Source: Candidatus Didemnitutus sp. | GTDB lineage: Bacteria > Verrucomicrobiota > Verrucomicrobiia > Opitutales > Opitutaceae | Length of the DNA: 64,000 nt | Direction: 5' to 3' | Assembly (NCBI GenBank): GCA_023701285.1 | Contig: JAMPXH010000001.1 | Span: 1 to 64,000 of the forward strand | Shown here: positions 42,450 to 51,297 of the stretch, in pieces | Layout of the letters: each line of letters opens with the position of its first letter | Position numbering within the stretch: position 1 is the stretch's first letter | The notes under the pieces: generated by a model | Databases searched by the model: none | What the model was told of the DNA's origin: nothing | Seen by the model: the letters and a program-made list of their open reading frames with translations, nothing else | Made by a program: the position numbers and the translations under genes

Positions 42450-43157
42450 ATGTTTATCGATTTCGAGACCTTCCGGACCCGCGCCGATAAGCTGCGGGCG
42501 CTGATGGACGAGGCGTGTGTCGCCGTGGGGCGGCACCCGACGGAAGTGCAGCTAATGCCCGTCACCAAGAACCATCCGGTCGCCGCCGCCGATTACGTCG
42601 TGCGTTACGGCCTGCCGGTCGTCGGCGAGAACCGCGTGCAGGAAGCCGTGGAGAAGCGCGCCGCGAGCACCGGCCCGTTGCGCTGGGAACTCATCGGGCA
42701 CCTCCAATCCAACAAGGCCCGGCTCGCCGTCCAACACTTCGACCGCGTGCAAAGCGTCGACAGCGAGAAGCTGCTCAACCACCTCGACCGCGCCGCCGGC
42801 GAACTCGGCCGGACGCTGCCCATCCTGCTGCAGATCAATGCCGGCAACGACCCCGCCAAGTTCGGCGCCGAGCCCGCCGACGCCCCGCGCCTCCTCGACG
42901 CCGCGCTGGCGAAACCCCATCTCCGCGTCGACGGCTTGATGACCATCGCACCGCTCGGCGCCACGCCCGCCGAGACCGCCGGGCACGCCCGCCGCACCTT
43001 CGCCAACCTCCGCCACATCCGCGACGATCTCGCCGCCCGCACCGGCGCGCCGCTGCGCGAACTCTCGATGGGCATGACCGGCGACTTCGCCCTCGCCATC
43101 CAAGCCGGCAGCACCCTCGTGCGCGTCGGCACCGCGCTGTTCGGCCCGCGCACCTGA
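42450..43157 (+). CDS. yggS: YggS-family PLP homeostasis protein
   Basis: A 235-residue single-domain PLP-binding protein (PROSC family) that buffers pyridoxal phosphate. The PLP-lysine is in PVTKNHP (about residue 39), and the family motifs GENRVQEA, ELIGHLQSNK (WELIGHLQSNKAR) and SMGMTGDFALAIQAG are visible, the last contacting the phosphate. AAAGGGG upstream of the ATG may be a ribosome binding site. It is divergent from the LysR-type gene. Confidence 0.93.
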   Translation: MFIDFETFRTRADKLRALMDEACVAVGRHPTEVQLMPVTKNHPVAAADYVVRYGLPVVGENRVQEAVEKRAASTGPLRWELIGHLQSNKARLAVQHFDRVQSVDSEKLLNHLDRAAGELGRTLPILLQINAGNDPAKFGAEPADAPRLLDAALAKPHLRVDGLMTIAPLGATPAETAGHARRTFANLRHIRDDLAARTGAPLRELSMGMTGDFALAIQAGSTLVRVGTALFGPRT

Positions 43158-43301
43158 GCCGGCCCGCATCGCTCCGCGCGATCCCGCGCGCAGACCGGCA
43201 GGGCCGGTCGGCCCCGGCAGTAGCGCGCACACCGGCCTGCAAAACGCCCGACCGAGCCGTTCCGCGTTGCCAGTCAGAGCGAAACGACTTCGCTTCGGCC
43301 T

Positions 43302-44171
43302 GTGGAACCGCGACCACTCACGCCTGCCGCCAAGGAAGCGCTCACCGCGTTGCTCGACGACGAGTCCGGGACGGTGCGCCAGTCGCTCCTCGCCCACTTC
43401 GCGCAGCTCGGCGACGAGGGCCGGAGCTTCCTGCAGGAAACCGCCCGCGGCCCGAACCGCGTCGCCGCGCTCGCCGCCACGTGGTTCCTCCGCGAGCTCA
43501 AGTTCAGCGATCCCGTGGCCGAGTTCCGCGGTTTCATCCAGTCGCTCAACTACGAACTCGAGACCGGTGCGCTCCTGCTCGCCCGCACGGTCAACCCCGC
43601 GCTCGATGTCGCCGCCGTCTGCGCGCAGCTCGACGCCTTCGCGGCCCGCGCCCGCAAGCTCATGCCCAAGGCCGCCACGATGCGCGCCCAAGCCCGCGTG
43701 ATCAACCGCGTGCTCTTCGAGGAGTTCGGCCTGCGCGGCAACCACGAGAACTACACCGACCCGCGCAACAGCTTCGTCGACCAGGTGCTCGAACGCCGCG
43801 TCGGCATCCCCATCTCGCTGTCCATCGTCTACCTCCTCGTCGCCCAACGCGTGGGCCTCGAGCTGGAACCCGTCGGCGTCCCCGGCCACTTCCTCGTCGG
43901 CGGCTACGAGCCCGAGGGCCCGTTCTTCATCGACCCCTTCAACTCCGGCCTGCTGCTCGCGCCCGACGACGTGTTCGCCCGCATTCGCTCGCTGCACCAC
44001 ACGCCGCAACTCGCCGACCTCGCGCCCACGCCCGTCCGCGAGGTGCTCTGCCGCGCCTGCCGCAATCTCGTCAACCACTACGCCGCCGCGGACGACGCCG
44101 CGCACGCGAAACTCTTCGCGGATTTCGTGGCCGAGTTCGAAGCCACCTACGAACGCCACGCCAGCCCCTGA
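43302..44171 (+). CDS. SirB1/transglutaminase-like family protein
   Basis: A 289-residue protein with a central transglutaminase-like domain (NYTDPRNSFVDQVLERRVGIP, ISLSIVYLLVAQRVGLEL, PGHFLVGGY). The usual catalytic Cys position is occupied by Ser (ISLSIVY), as in SirB1 proteins, so enzymatic activity is doubtful. The N-terminal 70 residues form a HEAT-like helical stretch. Start GTG at 43302. The function is unknown; it lies before aroE in the same direction. Confidence 0.85.
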   Translation: MEPRPLTPAAKEALTALLDDESGTVRQSLLAHFAQLGDEGRSFLQETARGPNRVAALAATWFLRELKFSDPVAEFRGFIQSLNYELETGALLLARTVNPALDVAAVCAQLDAFAARARKLMPKAATMRAQARVINRVLFEEFGLRGNHENYTDPRNSFVDQVLERRVGIPISLSIVYLLVAQRVGLELEPVGVPGHFLVGGYEPEGPFFIDPFNSGLLLAPDDVFARIRSLHHTPQLADLAPTPVREVLCRACRNLVNHYAAADDAAHAKLFADFVAEFEATYERHASP

Positions 44172-44252
44172 AGCGGAACCGGACGCGGCGGGTCTTAAAC
44201 CGCGCTTACCCTTGCCCGCCGCCCGCCTTCCGGCTGACTCTCGCCCGTCCGC

Positions 44253-45164
44253 ATGCAAGCGCCCCATCACCCCGTCCATACCTTCGCGGAGCTGGCTGAC
44301 TGGCCGATCGACCCGCCCAGCCTGGCCGTGATCGGGCAACCGGTGGCGCACTCGCTCAGCCCGGTCATCCACCACGCCGCGCTGGCCGCGCTCGCAGTCA
44401 ATGAGCCGCGCTACGCCGCGTGGCGCTACCACAAGTTCGAGCTCGCGCCGGACGAACTCGCGGCGGCGCTGCCGCTCTTCCATGCCCGCGGCTTCGCCGG
44501 CCTCAACGTCACCGTGCCGCACAAGGAAGCCATCCTCGACCACGTCGAGAGTGCCGATCCCTTCGCCCGCGCCGCCGGCGCGGCCAACACCCTCGTGCGC
44601 ACACCCACCGGCTGGCGCGCCTTCAACACCGATTGCACCGGCCTCGTCGATGCGTTGCGCGCCGACCTCGGCGTCGCCCTCGCCGGCGCACACGTCATCC
44701 TCCTCGGCGCCGGCGGCGCAGCGCGCGCCACCGCCGTGCAGTGCCTGCGCGACAAGGTCGCCTCCCTCGCGATCGGCAATCGCGGCGAGGAGCGCCTGCA
44801 CGCCTTGCTCGATCATCTCCAACCGCTCGCCGGCGGAGTCCCGGTGCGCGGGTTTTCCCTCGCGCAACCGCCCGCCGACCTGCCAGCCGACGCCCTGCTC
44901 ATCAACTCCACCAGCGCCGGGTTGAAGGACGCCACCACTTCCCCGCTCGACCTGACCAAGCTGCCGCGCCCCGCCCAAGTTTACGACATGATCTACAACC
45001 CGCCGCAGACCGCGCTCCTGCGCCAGGCGGCGGAGCTCGGCATCCCGCACGCCAATGGCCTCTCGATGCTCGTGCACCAAGGCGCCCACGCCCTCGCCAA
45101 GTGGACGAGCGCCACCGTGCCGACCGACGTGATGGACCGCGCCCTGCGCGAAGCGTTGCGGTAA
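44253..45164 (+). CDS. aroE: Shikimate dehydrogenase
   Basis: A 303-residue NADP-dependent enzyme converting 3-dehydroshikimate to shikimate in aromatic amino acid synthesis. The shikimate-binding SLSP motif (AHSLSP), catalytic Lys in NVTVPHKE, Asp in FNTDCTG and the nucleotide loop LGAGGAARAT are present. The N-terminus is about 20 residues longer than usual. Another shikimate-pathway gene (DAHP synthase) lies 2.5 kb downstream but is not in the same operon. Confidence 0.95.
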   Translation: MQAPHHPVHTFAELADWPIDPPSLAVIGQPVAHSLSPVIHHAALAALAVNEPRYAAWRYHKFELAPDELAAALPLFHARGFAGLNVTVPHKEAILDHVESADPFARAAGAANTLVRTPTGWRAFNTDCTGLVDALRADLGVALAGAHVILLGAGGAARATAVQCLRDKVASLAIGNRGEERLHALLDHLQPLAGGVPVRGFSLAQPPADLPADALLINSTSAGLKDATTSPLDLTKLPRPAQVYDMIYNPPQTALLRQAAELGIPHANGLSMLVHQGAHALAKWTSATVPTDVMDRALREALR

Positions 45165-45266
45165 GACGCGAACCCGCGCGGCCCGCGCCCGCGAAGGCGC
45201 AGCTGAACGCGATGCGACGCCGCGGCGAGGTGACGCCCGGCGGGGGGGTGCTTTCTTCTTTCTCGT

Positions 45267-45310
45267 GGCGGTCGGGACGACCGCCGCTACCGCCGCGGGC
45301 TCCGGCCCGC
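45267..45310. repeat. Twin hairpins in the aroE-pilD gap
   Basis: Two adjacent palindromes: GGCGGTCG / CGACCGCC with a three-base loop (45267-45285), and GCGGGC / GCCCGC with a four-base loop (45295-45310). No T-run follows. The arrangement looks like a short REP-type repeat; no second copy is seen in this window. Confidence 0.6.
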
Positions 45311-45364
45311 GCGCCAACGAACTCTCGACCGCGTCCGAAATTCCCGCACGCTCTCGGTTCGCCA

Positions 45365-46276
45365 ATGGCCACGTTCCACGAAATCAACCTGCTCGCGCCG
45401 TGGTTCTTCCCGGCCTGCGCATTTCTCTTCGGCGCGTGCATCGGGAGTTTTCTGAACGTCTGCATCTACCGCATCCCGAAAGGCGAGTCGATCGTGTCGC
45501 CGGGGTCGCATTGCGCGTGCGGCCAGCCGGTCAAATGGCACGACAACATCCCGATCGTGAGCTGGCTCCTGCTGCGCGGCCGGGCGCGATGCTGCGGGCG
45601 GCCTTTCAGTTTCCGTTATCCGTTCGTCGAGTTGCTCACGGCCGGGCTCTTTATCCTCTGCTGGCTGGAATTTCCGCCCGCGAAGGCGGTGGCGGGCATG
45701 GTTCTCGTGGCCATCGTCCTTTGCGCGACCTTCATCGACCTCGACCACATGATCATCCCCGATGTGTTCACGATCGGCGGCGTGGTGGCGGGCGTGGCGC
45801 TGTCACTCGCGTTGCCGGCGCTGCACGGGCAGGCGCACGAGTTCTATTTCGTCGCCAGCATGCGGGCGGGGCTGGATGCCGTGCTCGGGGTGTTCGTCGG
45901 GTCGGGCTTGGTGCTGTGGATCGCGCTCCTGGCCGAGGCCGTGCTGAAGAAGGAGGCGATGGGCTTCGGCGACGTGAAATTCCTCGGCGCGCTCGGCGCG
46001 TTCGTGGGCTGGCAGGGCGCGGTATTCGCGATGTTCGGCGGCGCGATCATCGGCTGCCTGTGGTTCGTGGTCGCGGCGCTGTGGCAGAAGGCCTCGGGAC
46101 ACGCCGCACCCGTCGGGCCGCGCATCGAGACGCCGGAAGGCGAACCGACCGAGAAGATCGGTCTCGGTGTGCACGTGAGTTTCGGGCCGATGCTCGGCCT
46201 CGGGGCGTTGCTCTACTTCCTCGGCGTGCAACGCTGGGTCGACGCCTACTTCGAGGGCGTGCGCTTCCTGTTCTGA
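45365..46276 (+). CDS. pilD: Prepilin peptidase / type IV leader peptidase
   Basis: A 303-residue inner-membrane aspartic protease (A24) that cleaves and methylates type IV prepilins and pseudopilins. The N-terminal methylase domain has the zinc Cys pairs (CAC at 50-52, CC at 76-77). Catalytic Asp residues are in FIDLDHMIIPD (about 123-133) and GFGDVK (about 198). A longer than usual polar insert (about 240-270, TPEGEPTEKIG) precedes the last helix. No pilin genes are nearby. Confidence 0.93.
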   Translation: MATFHEINLLAPWFFPACAFLFGACIGSFLNVCIYRIPKGESIVSPGSHCACGQPVKWHDNIPIVSWLLLRGRARCCGRPFSFRYPFVELLTAGLFILCWLEFPPAKAVAGMVLVAIVLCATFIDLDHMIIPDVFTIGGVVAGVALSLALPALHGQAHEFYFVASMRAGLDAVLGVFVGSGLVLWIALLAEAVLKKEAMGFGDVKFLGALGAFVGWQGAVFAMFGGAIIGCLWFVVAALWQKASGHAAPVGPRIETPEGEPTEKIGLGVHVSFGPMLGLGALLYFLGVQRWVDAYFEGVRFLF

Positions 46277-46285
46277 TCGACGGTT

Positions 46286-46510
46286 TCAGCCGCGTGGCGC
46301 CGGCGGCGTGAAGCCCGGCGGCACCTCGCCCTGCCGCCCGTGCACGAGCACGGAGAGCAGGTGCTGCATCGCCGCTTCGCGCGGGATCGCGCGCTCGGCC
46401 GCGAGTTGGTCGGCGCGCTTCATCAGCTGCTGCGCCATCACCGCAGCCTGTTCGTCGGTTGCGGCGCCGAGGCGGCGGCAGAGCTGCGTCAAGCGGACCA
46501 GTTCATCCAT
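46286..46510 (-). CDS. Small hypothetical protein downstream of ygfZ
   Basis: A 74-residue, mostly helical cytosolic protein (LTQLCRRLGAATDEQAAVMA, LMKRADQLAAERAIPRE). No family is recognised. Its start overlaps the end of the ygfZ-type gene by eight bases, so it is likely translated with it. It converges with the prepilin peptidase. Confidence 0.7.
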   Translation of the reverse strand: MDELVRLTQLCRRLGAATDEQAAVMAQQLMKRADQLAAERAIPREAAMQHLLSVLVHGRQGEVPPGFTPPAPRG

Positions 46511-47423
46511 GGTGGATCACGATCTCAGCCGCACCGCCGGCCGTGAGAGAGAGTGGAGCGGCGGGCTGGAGCGTCACCAAGGAGAGCATGGCCAACGCCA
46601 CGAAGCCGTCGCCGTCGCGCGCCGCGCTGCGGATCTCGCCCACGCGCTGTGTGCCTTGGAACAAATCCGCGGTCCGCAGAGGCGGCTCGCCCGGACCACG
46701 GACGAGGTGAAGCTTGCGGCGCACCTGCCCGAGGTTCTTCAGGCGCGCCATCACCTCCTGGCCGAGATAACAGCCCTTCGTGTAGGAAATGGCCTCGTGC
46801 TCGAGGCCACCCTCGTTCGGCAAATCGGCCGGGCCGACATCGTCGGGCACCGCGGGCTGCCGGGCGAGGATGCGCCGCCGCTCGAGTTCCGCCCCGGGAA
46901 GCTCGGTCCAACCAGCCGCCCGTAAACGCGCGACCCACGCCGCGACCGTCTCCGTGGACACCAACAAGACGTAGTTCGCCGCGCCCGTGAAGCACCCCGA
47001 AAAGAGCTTCCAACCCTCCGCGCTCGCGAAACAGGACGCCTCCGGCAAATCGCCCAAACCCAAGGCCGTCCACGCCGCACCCAAATTACCGCCCGTTAAG
47101 TATATTGCAGACCAATGAGTTGAAAAATCCTCCATTTCGACCTCATCGGCGATCAAGTAACTTTCGAGCCGCTCCCGCAAGATAAGCGCAGTCGTGCGCG
47201 GCGCGTGGACCCAATAGGCATTTTCGGCCTCTTTCAGGATATAGCTGTCCGCCAACACTTTGCCCTTCTGATTCAGCCAGAGTCCGTAGCATTTTCGTCC
47301 GGCAGGCAGGCGAAGCTCCTGCGTGAACTGGCCTTGCAAATAGGTATTAGCATCAGGACCTCTAATCCGGAGTGTGGCTGATGGGATTTGCAAGTCCCTG
47401 TTGGTTAACGTGAAAAAGGCCAT
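46503..47423 (-). CDS. ygfZ: YgfZ/GcvT-like folate-binding protein
   Basis: A 306-residue tetrahydrofolate-binding protein that supports repair or assembly of iron-sulfur enzymes. The family signature KGCYLGQEV appears at about residues 213-221, with YLQGQFTQEL near 30-39. Its first 110 codons (about 47090-47423) have markedly lower GC than the rest of the gene, as if the 5' half came from elsewhere; the frame is intact. The ATG at 47423 (MAFFTLTNRD) fits the family; earlier ATGs at 47462 and 47438 exist. Confidence 0.9.
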   Translation of the reverse strand: MAFFTLTNRDLQIPSATLRIRGPDANTYLQGQFTQELRLPAGRKCYGLWLNQKGKVLADSYILKEAENAYWVHAPRTTALILRERLESYLIADEVEMEDFSTHWSAIYLTGGNLGAAWTALGLGDLPEASCFASAEGWKLFSGCFTGAANYVLLVSTETVAAWVARLRAAGWTELPGAELERRRILARQPAVPDDVGPADLPNEGGLEHEAISYTKGCYLGQEVMARLKNLGQVRRKLHLVRGPGEPPLRTADLFQGTQRVGEIRSAARDGDGFVALAMLSLVTLQPAAPLSLTAGGAAEIVIHHG

Positions 47424-47494
47424 CGCGACACTGGTCATATCGTGCTGTTGCCCGTCCGTCACAAGGTTTGGTTATCGTGTGCCTGCCCGAACGA

Positions 47495-47522
47495 TTGACG
47501 AAAGGTCGGAACAAACTACCTA
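47495..47522 (+). promoter_or_regulatory. Possible sigma70-type promoter
   Basis: TTGACG is followed after 16 bases by TACCTA in an unusually AT-rich stretch. It would start an RNA of about 95 bases ending at the strong terminator at 47624. The match to the -10 consensus is weak. Confidence 0.35.
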
Positions 47523-47528
47523 TTGCGC

Positions 47529-47624
47529 AATCTCACTTTTCGCTTCTCCCGCCTAGCGGGAGTTTTGGGGTAACTAAGAAAGCAATGGCGGGCCGCTTAG
47601 GGGTAGGCGGCCCGCCTTTTCTTT
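47529..47624 (+). ncRNA. Candidate small RNA or leader upstream of DAHP synthase
   Basis: The lower-GC gap between the ygfZ-type and aroG genes holds two consecutive hairpins: CTCCCGC / GCGGGAG with TTTT (47546-47566), and a 10-bp stem ending in TTTTCTTTT (47587-47624). No Phe-, Tyr- or Trp-rich leader peptide is seen. It could be a stand-alone small RNA, or an attenuator of the aromatic-pathway gene starting 64 bases later. Start is inferred from a weak promoter match. Confidence 0.45.
47587..47624 (+). terminator. Strong intrinsic terminator before aroG
   Basis: GGCGGGCCGC and GCGGCCCGCC pair perfectly around a ten-base loop, followed by TTTTCTTTT. It is directed on the plus strand, where no complete protein gene precedes it, so it ends a small RNA or interrupts the aroG leader. 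Confidence 0.88.
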
Positions 47625-47687
47625 TCCTGTCACGGAATCGGACCACAGTTGCGGCAGACGGCTCCGCCGGACCATATCTCCCGTCTC

Positions 47688-48743
47688 ATGCAGCGAACCT
47701 CGGACCTCAACGTCCTCGAAAACCGCATCCTGCCCTCTCCGGCCCAGTTACTGGCCGAATTGCCCAAGACGGATGCCCAAGCCGACCTGATCGCCCGCGC
47801 CCGTGAGGATATTCACCGGGTCATCTTCACGGACGACCGTCGATTCCTCTTCGTCGTCGGCCCTTGCTCGATCCACGATCCGGCCGCCGGCCGCGACTAC
47901 GCGCGCCGCCTCGCCGCCCTCGCCCGTCAGGTCTCCGACCGCATCCTCATCGTCATGCGCGTCTACTTCGAGAAACCGCGCACCACCGTCGGCTGGAAGG
48001 GCCTCATCATGGACCCGCATCTCGACGGCTCGCACGACATCGCCGCCGGCCTGCGCCTCGCCCGCACCTTCCTCCGCGACGTCCTCGACCTCGGCCTGCC
48101 CACCGCCACCGAGCTGCTCGACCCGATCACGCCGCAATACATCGCCGACCTCGTCTGCTGGTCCGCCATCGGTGCGCGCACCGCCGAGTCCCAGACCCAC
48201 CGCCAGATGGCCTCCGGCCTGTCGATGCCCCTTGGCTTCAAAAACGGCACCGATGGCTCCATCCAGACCGCCATCAACGCCATCCGCGCCGCCGCCGCGC
48301 CCCAGACTTTCCTCGGCATCAACCTCGATGGCGCCGCCTCCGTCGTCGTCACCCGCGGCAACCCGAATTGCCACGTCGTCCTTCGCGGCGGCACCGGCGG
48401 CCCCAACTACTCCCCCGAGCACATCGCCCGCACCGAGCAGCTCCTCGCCGCCGCCAAGCTCCCGCGCTCCATCCTCGTCGATTGCTCGCACGACAACTCC
48501 GCCAAGAAACCCGAGCTCCAGCCCGACGTCCTGCGCGCCCTCCTCACCCAGATCGCCGCCGGCAACACCTCCATCATGGGCGCCATGGTCGAGAGCAACC
48601 TCGGCGCCGGCAACCAAGCCTTCCCCCAGCCGCTCTCCGCCCTGAAATACGGCGTCTCCATCACCGACGGCTGCATCGACTGGGCGACCACCGAGCACCT
48701 CGTGCAGGATATCTACTCCGCGCTCGCCCCGCGCTTCGCCTGA
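47688..48743 (+). CDS. aroG: 3-deoxy-7-phosphoheptulonate (DAHP) synthase, class I
   Basis: A 351-residue enzyme joining phosphoenolpyruvate and erythrose 4-phosphate, the first step of aromatic amino acid synthesis. Conserved features: VGPCSIHDP, MRVYFEKPRTTVGWKG, GARTAESQTHRQMASGLS, GFKNGTDG, HVVLRGG and DCSHDNS with metal-binding residues. Length and motifs match the AroF/G/H type, which is feedback-inhibited by Phe, Tyr or Trp; the effector is not clear by eye. Start ATG at 47688. A terminator 64 bases upstream may regulate it. Confidence 0.96.
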   Translation: MQRTSDLNVLENRILPSPAQLLAELPKTDAQADLIARAREDIHRVIFTDDRRFLFVVGPCSIHDPAAGRDYARRLAALARQVSDRILIVMRVYFEKPRTTVGWKGLIMDPHLDGSHDIAAGLRLARTFLRDVLDLGLPTATELLDPITPQYIADLVCWSAIGARTAESQTHRQMASGLSMPLGFKNGTDGSIQTAINAIRAAAAPQTFLGINLDGAASVVVTRGNPNCHVVLRGGTGGPNYSPEHIARTEQLLAAAKLPRSILVDCSHDNSAKKPELQPDVLRALLTQIAAGNTSIMGAMVESNLGAGNQAFPQPLSALKYGVSITDGCIDWATTEHLVQDIYSALAPRFA

Positions 48744-48875
48744 AGCCCTCCGCCGGGCTGGCCCCGAGCCAATAAGTAGCATAACTCCAAGCGCACCACC
48801 GGCTCCTAACACCTGCCCGTGGACAAACTTCATGCGTGTTTTTCCCGGCCGTCCCGCTAAACCGATACCCCTCTT

Positions 48876-49862
48876 ATGAAAGCACCCATCCGTGTCGCAG
48901 TCACCGGCGCCGCCGGCCAGATTGGTTACTCCCTGCTTTTCCGCATCGCCTCCGGCGCGATGTTCGGCCCCGACCAGCCCGTGATCCTGCAACTCATCGA
49001 AGCCCCGATCGAGAAGGCCCTCAAGGCCCTCGAAGGCGTCGCGATGGAACTCGATGACTGCGCCTTCCCGCTCCTCAAGGGCATCGTCCAGACCTCCGAC
49101 GCGTCCGTCGGCTTCAAAGACGCCAACTGGTGCCTCCTCATCGGCGCCAAGCCGCGCGGCCCCGGCATGGAGCGCGCCGACCTCCTGAAGGACAACGGCA
49201 AGATCTTCATTGAGCAGGGCAAGATCATCGACGCCGTCGCCGCCGCCGATGCCCGCGTCGCGGTCGTCGGCAATCCGGCCAACACGAACTGCATGATCGC
49301 CGCCTCGCAGGCCAAGCGCCTCCCGGCCGAACGCTTCACCGCCATGGTCCGCCTCGACCAAAACCGCGCCCAGACCCAGCTCGCCAAGAAGGCCGGCGTC
49401 GATCTGACCGACGTGAAGGACATCTTCATCTACGGCAACCACAGCCCGACCATGTTCCCGGCCTTCGGCCACGCCACGATCGGCGGCAAGCCCGCTGCGT
49501 CCGTCATCAACGACGACGCCTGGCTCCAAGGCCCGTTCTGCGAGACCGTCGGCAAGCGCGGCGCCGCCATCATCGCCGCCCGCGGCCTCTCGTCGGCCGC
49601 CTCTGCCGCCAACGCCCTGGTCGACCACGTCCGCAGCCTCGTGACCCCCGGCGCCATCCACTCGATCGCCGTGAAGTCGAACGGTCACTACGGCTTCGAC
49701 GCCAACGTCTGGGCCGGCATGCCCGTCCGCACCACGACCCCCGGCAGCTACGAGGTCATCACCGGCTACGATCTCAGCGATGCCTTCTCGCAGCAAAAGC
49801 TCGCCGCCACGAACAAGGAGCTCGTCGAAGAGCGCGCCTTCGTGGCCGACATGATCAAGTAA
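48876..49862 (+). CDS. mdh: Malate dehydrogenase
   Basis: A 328-residue NAD-dependent enzyme converting malate to oxaloacetate in the citric acid cycle. The nucleotide loop is [10 protein letters not shown] (about residues 8-17), substrate Arg residues are in [12 protein letters not shown] and RLDQNRAQ, and the catalytic His is in [10 protein letters not shown]. It is the cytosolic-type MDH of about 327 residues, common in Verrucomicrobiota. A strong terminator follows. It is monocistronic. Confidence 0.96.
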   Translation: MKAPIRVAVTGAAGQIGYSLLFRIASGAMFGPDQPVILQLIEAPIEKALKALEGVAMELDDCAFPLLKGIVQTSDASVGFKDANWCLLIGAKPRGPGMERADLLKDNGKIFIEQGKIIDAVAAADARVAVVGNPANTNCMIAASQAKRLPAERFTAMVRLDQNRAQTQLAKKAGVDLTDVKDIFIYGNHSPTMFPAFGHATIGGKPAASVINDDAWLQGPFCETVGKRGAAIIAARGLSSAASAANALVDHVRSLVTPGAIHSIAVKSNGHYGFDANVWAGMPVRTTTPGSYEVITGYDLSDAFSQQKLAATNKELVEERAFVADMIK

Positions 49863-49919
49863 GCCGTCGCAAGCGCGCCACACCACCAACCGGCGCCGCA
49901 TCGGCGCGACGGAACTCAA

Positions 49920-49946
49920 GGCGGGGCCGCTGGCTCCGCCTTTTTT
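49920..49946 (+). terminator. Intrinsic terminator after mdh
   Basis: GGCGGGGCC pairs with GGCTCCGCC (one G-U pair) around a three-base loop and is followed by six T residues, 57 bases past the stop codon. Confidence 0.92.
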
Positions 49947-50072
49947 CGTGCCCGCAACGGGAGGCGTCGGCTCACCGCCAGCCTCCCATCCTCGCCGCGT
50001 GCTCCTGCCGGGCCGGCGCGCACGCAGCGCCCATTCCCATTTTTCGCACCCTTCTCCCTTCGCCGATCGCCG

Positions 50073-50777
50073 CTAAAGCAAACCCGCCAGCACGCGATCC
50101 TTCGTCAGCGCGAAGGCCGAGCGCACCGCCGCGAACTCCGCGCCGAGTTCCCGCGGCGAGCCGCTGCGCGCGAACCGCAGCTCCAGCGTCGCCCCGTCGC
50201 ACACCACCTCGGCCGCGACCTCGGCGACCGTCAGCACGCAATGCCGGCAATCCGACGGATAACTCACCGTCAGCCCCGCCGGCTCCCCCAGCGCTTCCAC
50301 CGCATCGATCACCGCCTCCACCCGCACCCCCGCCACGAGCGCGAAGGCGATCGTCGAGAAACGTCCGGCGAACAACCGGTCCATCGCGGCATGTTGCAAC
50401 ACATCGGGGCTGCGCACCTCCTGCAACGTCCGCGTGATGCCGAACAGCGCCGGCGCCGCCTCATCCAGCCGGTAGCCGATCGCGTAGGTGAAATCCCGCG
50501 TCGTCAGCACCGCGTCCGGACTCGTCACATCGAGCGAGAGATCCGCGCGCTTGTAGCCGAAGGCCGCCCGCGCCTCCTGGAAAACCGCCTCGGCCTCCGC
50601 CGCCAGCTCTTCGCTGCACAGCTTCGCCAGGAAGGCCGCCGTCGCCGCGTTCACCGCATCGGGCACCGTGTGGTGCTGTTTGCGGAAGCCCGCCAGATTC
50701 TTCACCGCGCCGCCGCCACGACCCACGAAACTGATGCGCGAGACATACGCGGACTCGTTGGATGAAGCTCGGGACAC
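50073..50777 (-). CDS. Hypothetical protein
   Basis: A 234-residue soluble protein with no signal peptide or membrane helix and no family I recognise. It has a mixed alpha/beta look: LAGFRKQHHTVPDAV near 28-42, a beta-rich middle (LSLDVTSPDAVLTTRDFTYA) and alternating strands at the end. The polar opening with GRGGGAVKN is unusual. Start is GTG at 50777; no partner gene is adjacent. Confidence 0.7.
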   Translation of the reverse strand: MSRASSNESAYVSRISFVGRGGGAVKNLAGFRKQHHTVPDAVNAATAAFLAKLCSEELAAEAEAVFQEARAAFGYKRADLSLDVTSPDAVLTTRDFTYAIGYRLDEAAPALFGITRTLQEVRSPDVLQHAAMDRLFAGRFSTIAFALVAGVRVEAVIDAVEALGEPAGLTVSYPSDCRHCVLTVAEVAAEVVCDGATLELRFARSGSPRELGAEFAAVRSAFALTKDRVLAGLL

Positions 50778-50822
50778 GCGCGGATTGAGTCAGGGCCGCC
50801 GCCCGGAATCAAGGAACGCGCC

Positions 50823-50860
50823 GAAAAAATAAAGGCGGCGGTCCACGCGGGACCGCCGCC
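50823..50860 (-). terminator. Intrinsic terminator after the small membrane protein gene
   Basis: On the minus strand an 11-bp stem (GGCGGCGGTCC / GGACCGCCGCC, five-base loop) is followed by TTTATTTTTT. It lies 44 bases beyond the stop codon at 50904. Confidence 0.92.
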
Positions 50861-50903
50861 CTTGCCTGACCCCTGTTGTCGGCAGAAAATTCTTCGGTGC
50901 GCC

Positions 50904-51170
50904 TCAGGCCGCGACCGGCGGCACGTTGCGCTCGCGCCGGAACAGACTCACGAGGCCGATGACGACGAGCACTGGGATCCAGACCGGCGCGAGGGCCACC
51001 GCGAAGGCGATCAACACCCCCGCGAGCGCCGCGACGAGCGAGAGACCGACCGCTCCGAGCACCACGGCGGCGAGCAGGCCGACCAGAGCCAGGACGAAGA
51101 GCACCGGGCTGAACTTGATCGCCAGCAACAGGAGCGCGGCGACCACGAGGATTTTCAGGAAAGTTTTCAT
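50904..51170 (-). CDS. Small hydrophobic membrane protein
   Basis: An 88-residue protein almost entirely hydrophobic with three membrane segments (about 4-20, 22-55 and 58-77) and a basic end (FRRERN). No family is recognised. It lies alone between the terminator and the HDOD gene. Confidence 0.7.
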   Translation of the reverse strand: MKTFLKILVVAALLLLAIKFSPVLFVLALVGLLAAVVLGAVGLSLVAALAGVLIAFAVALAPVWIPVLVVIGLVSLFRRERNVPPVAA

Positions 51171-51297
51171 ACCGGGAAAACCCGGCTCGCCGGGAAAAGT
51201 TGCACGGTGGCCCGCGACGCCGCGCTCACCAAGGGCGGCGACGCCAACCGCGCCCGCGGAACTATGCCGGCTGGAACGAGTTGACCGGGCAGCCGCC

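Noticed and set aside
42552..45365. Open frame of about 937 codons on the minus strand
   Set aside because: It is antisense to yggS, the SirB1-like gene and aroE, which all have clear family motifs.
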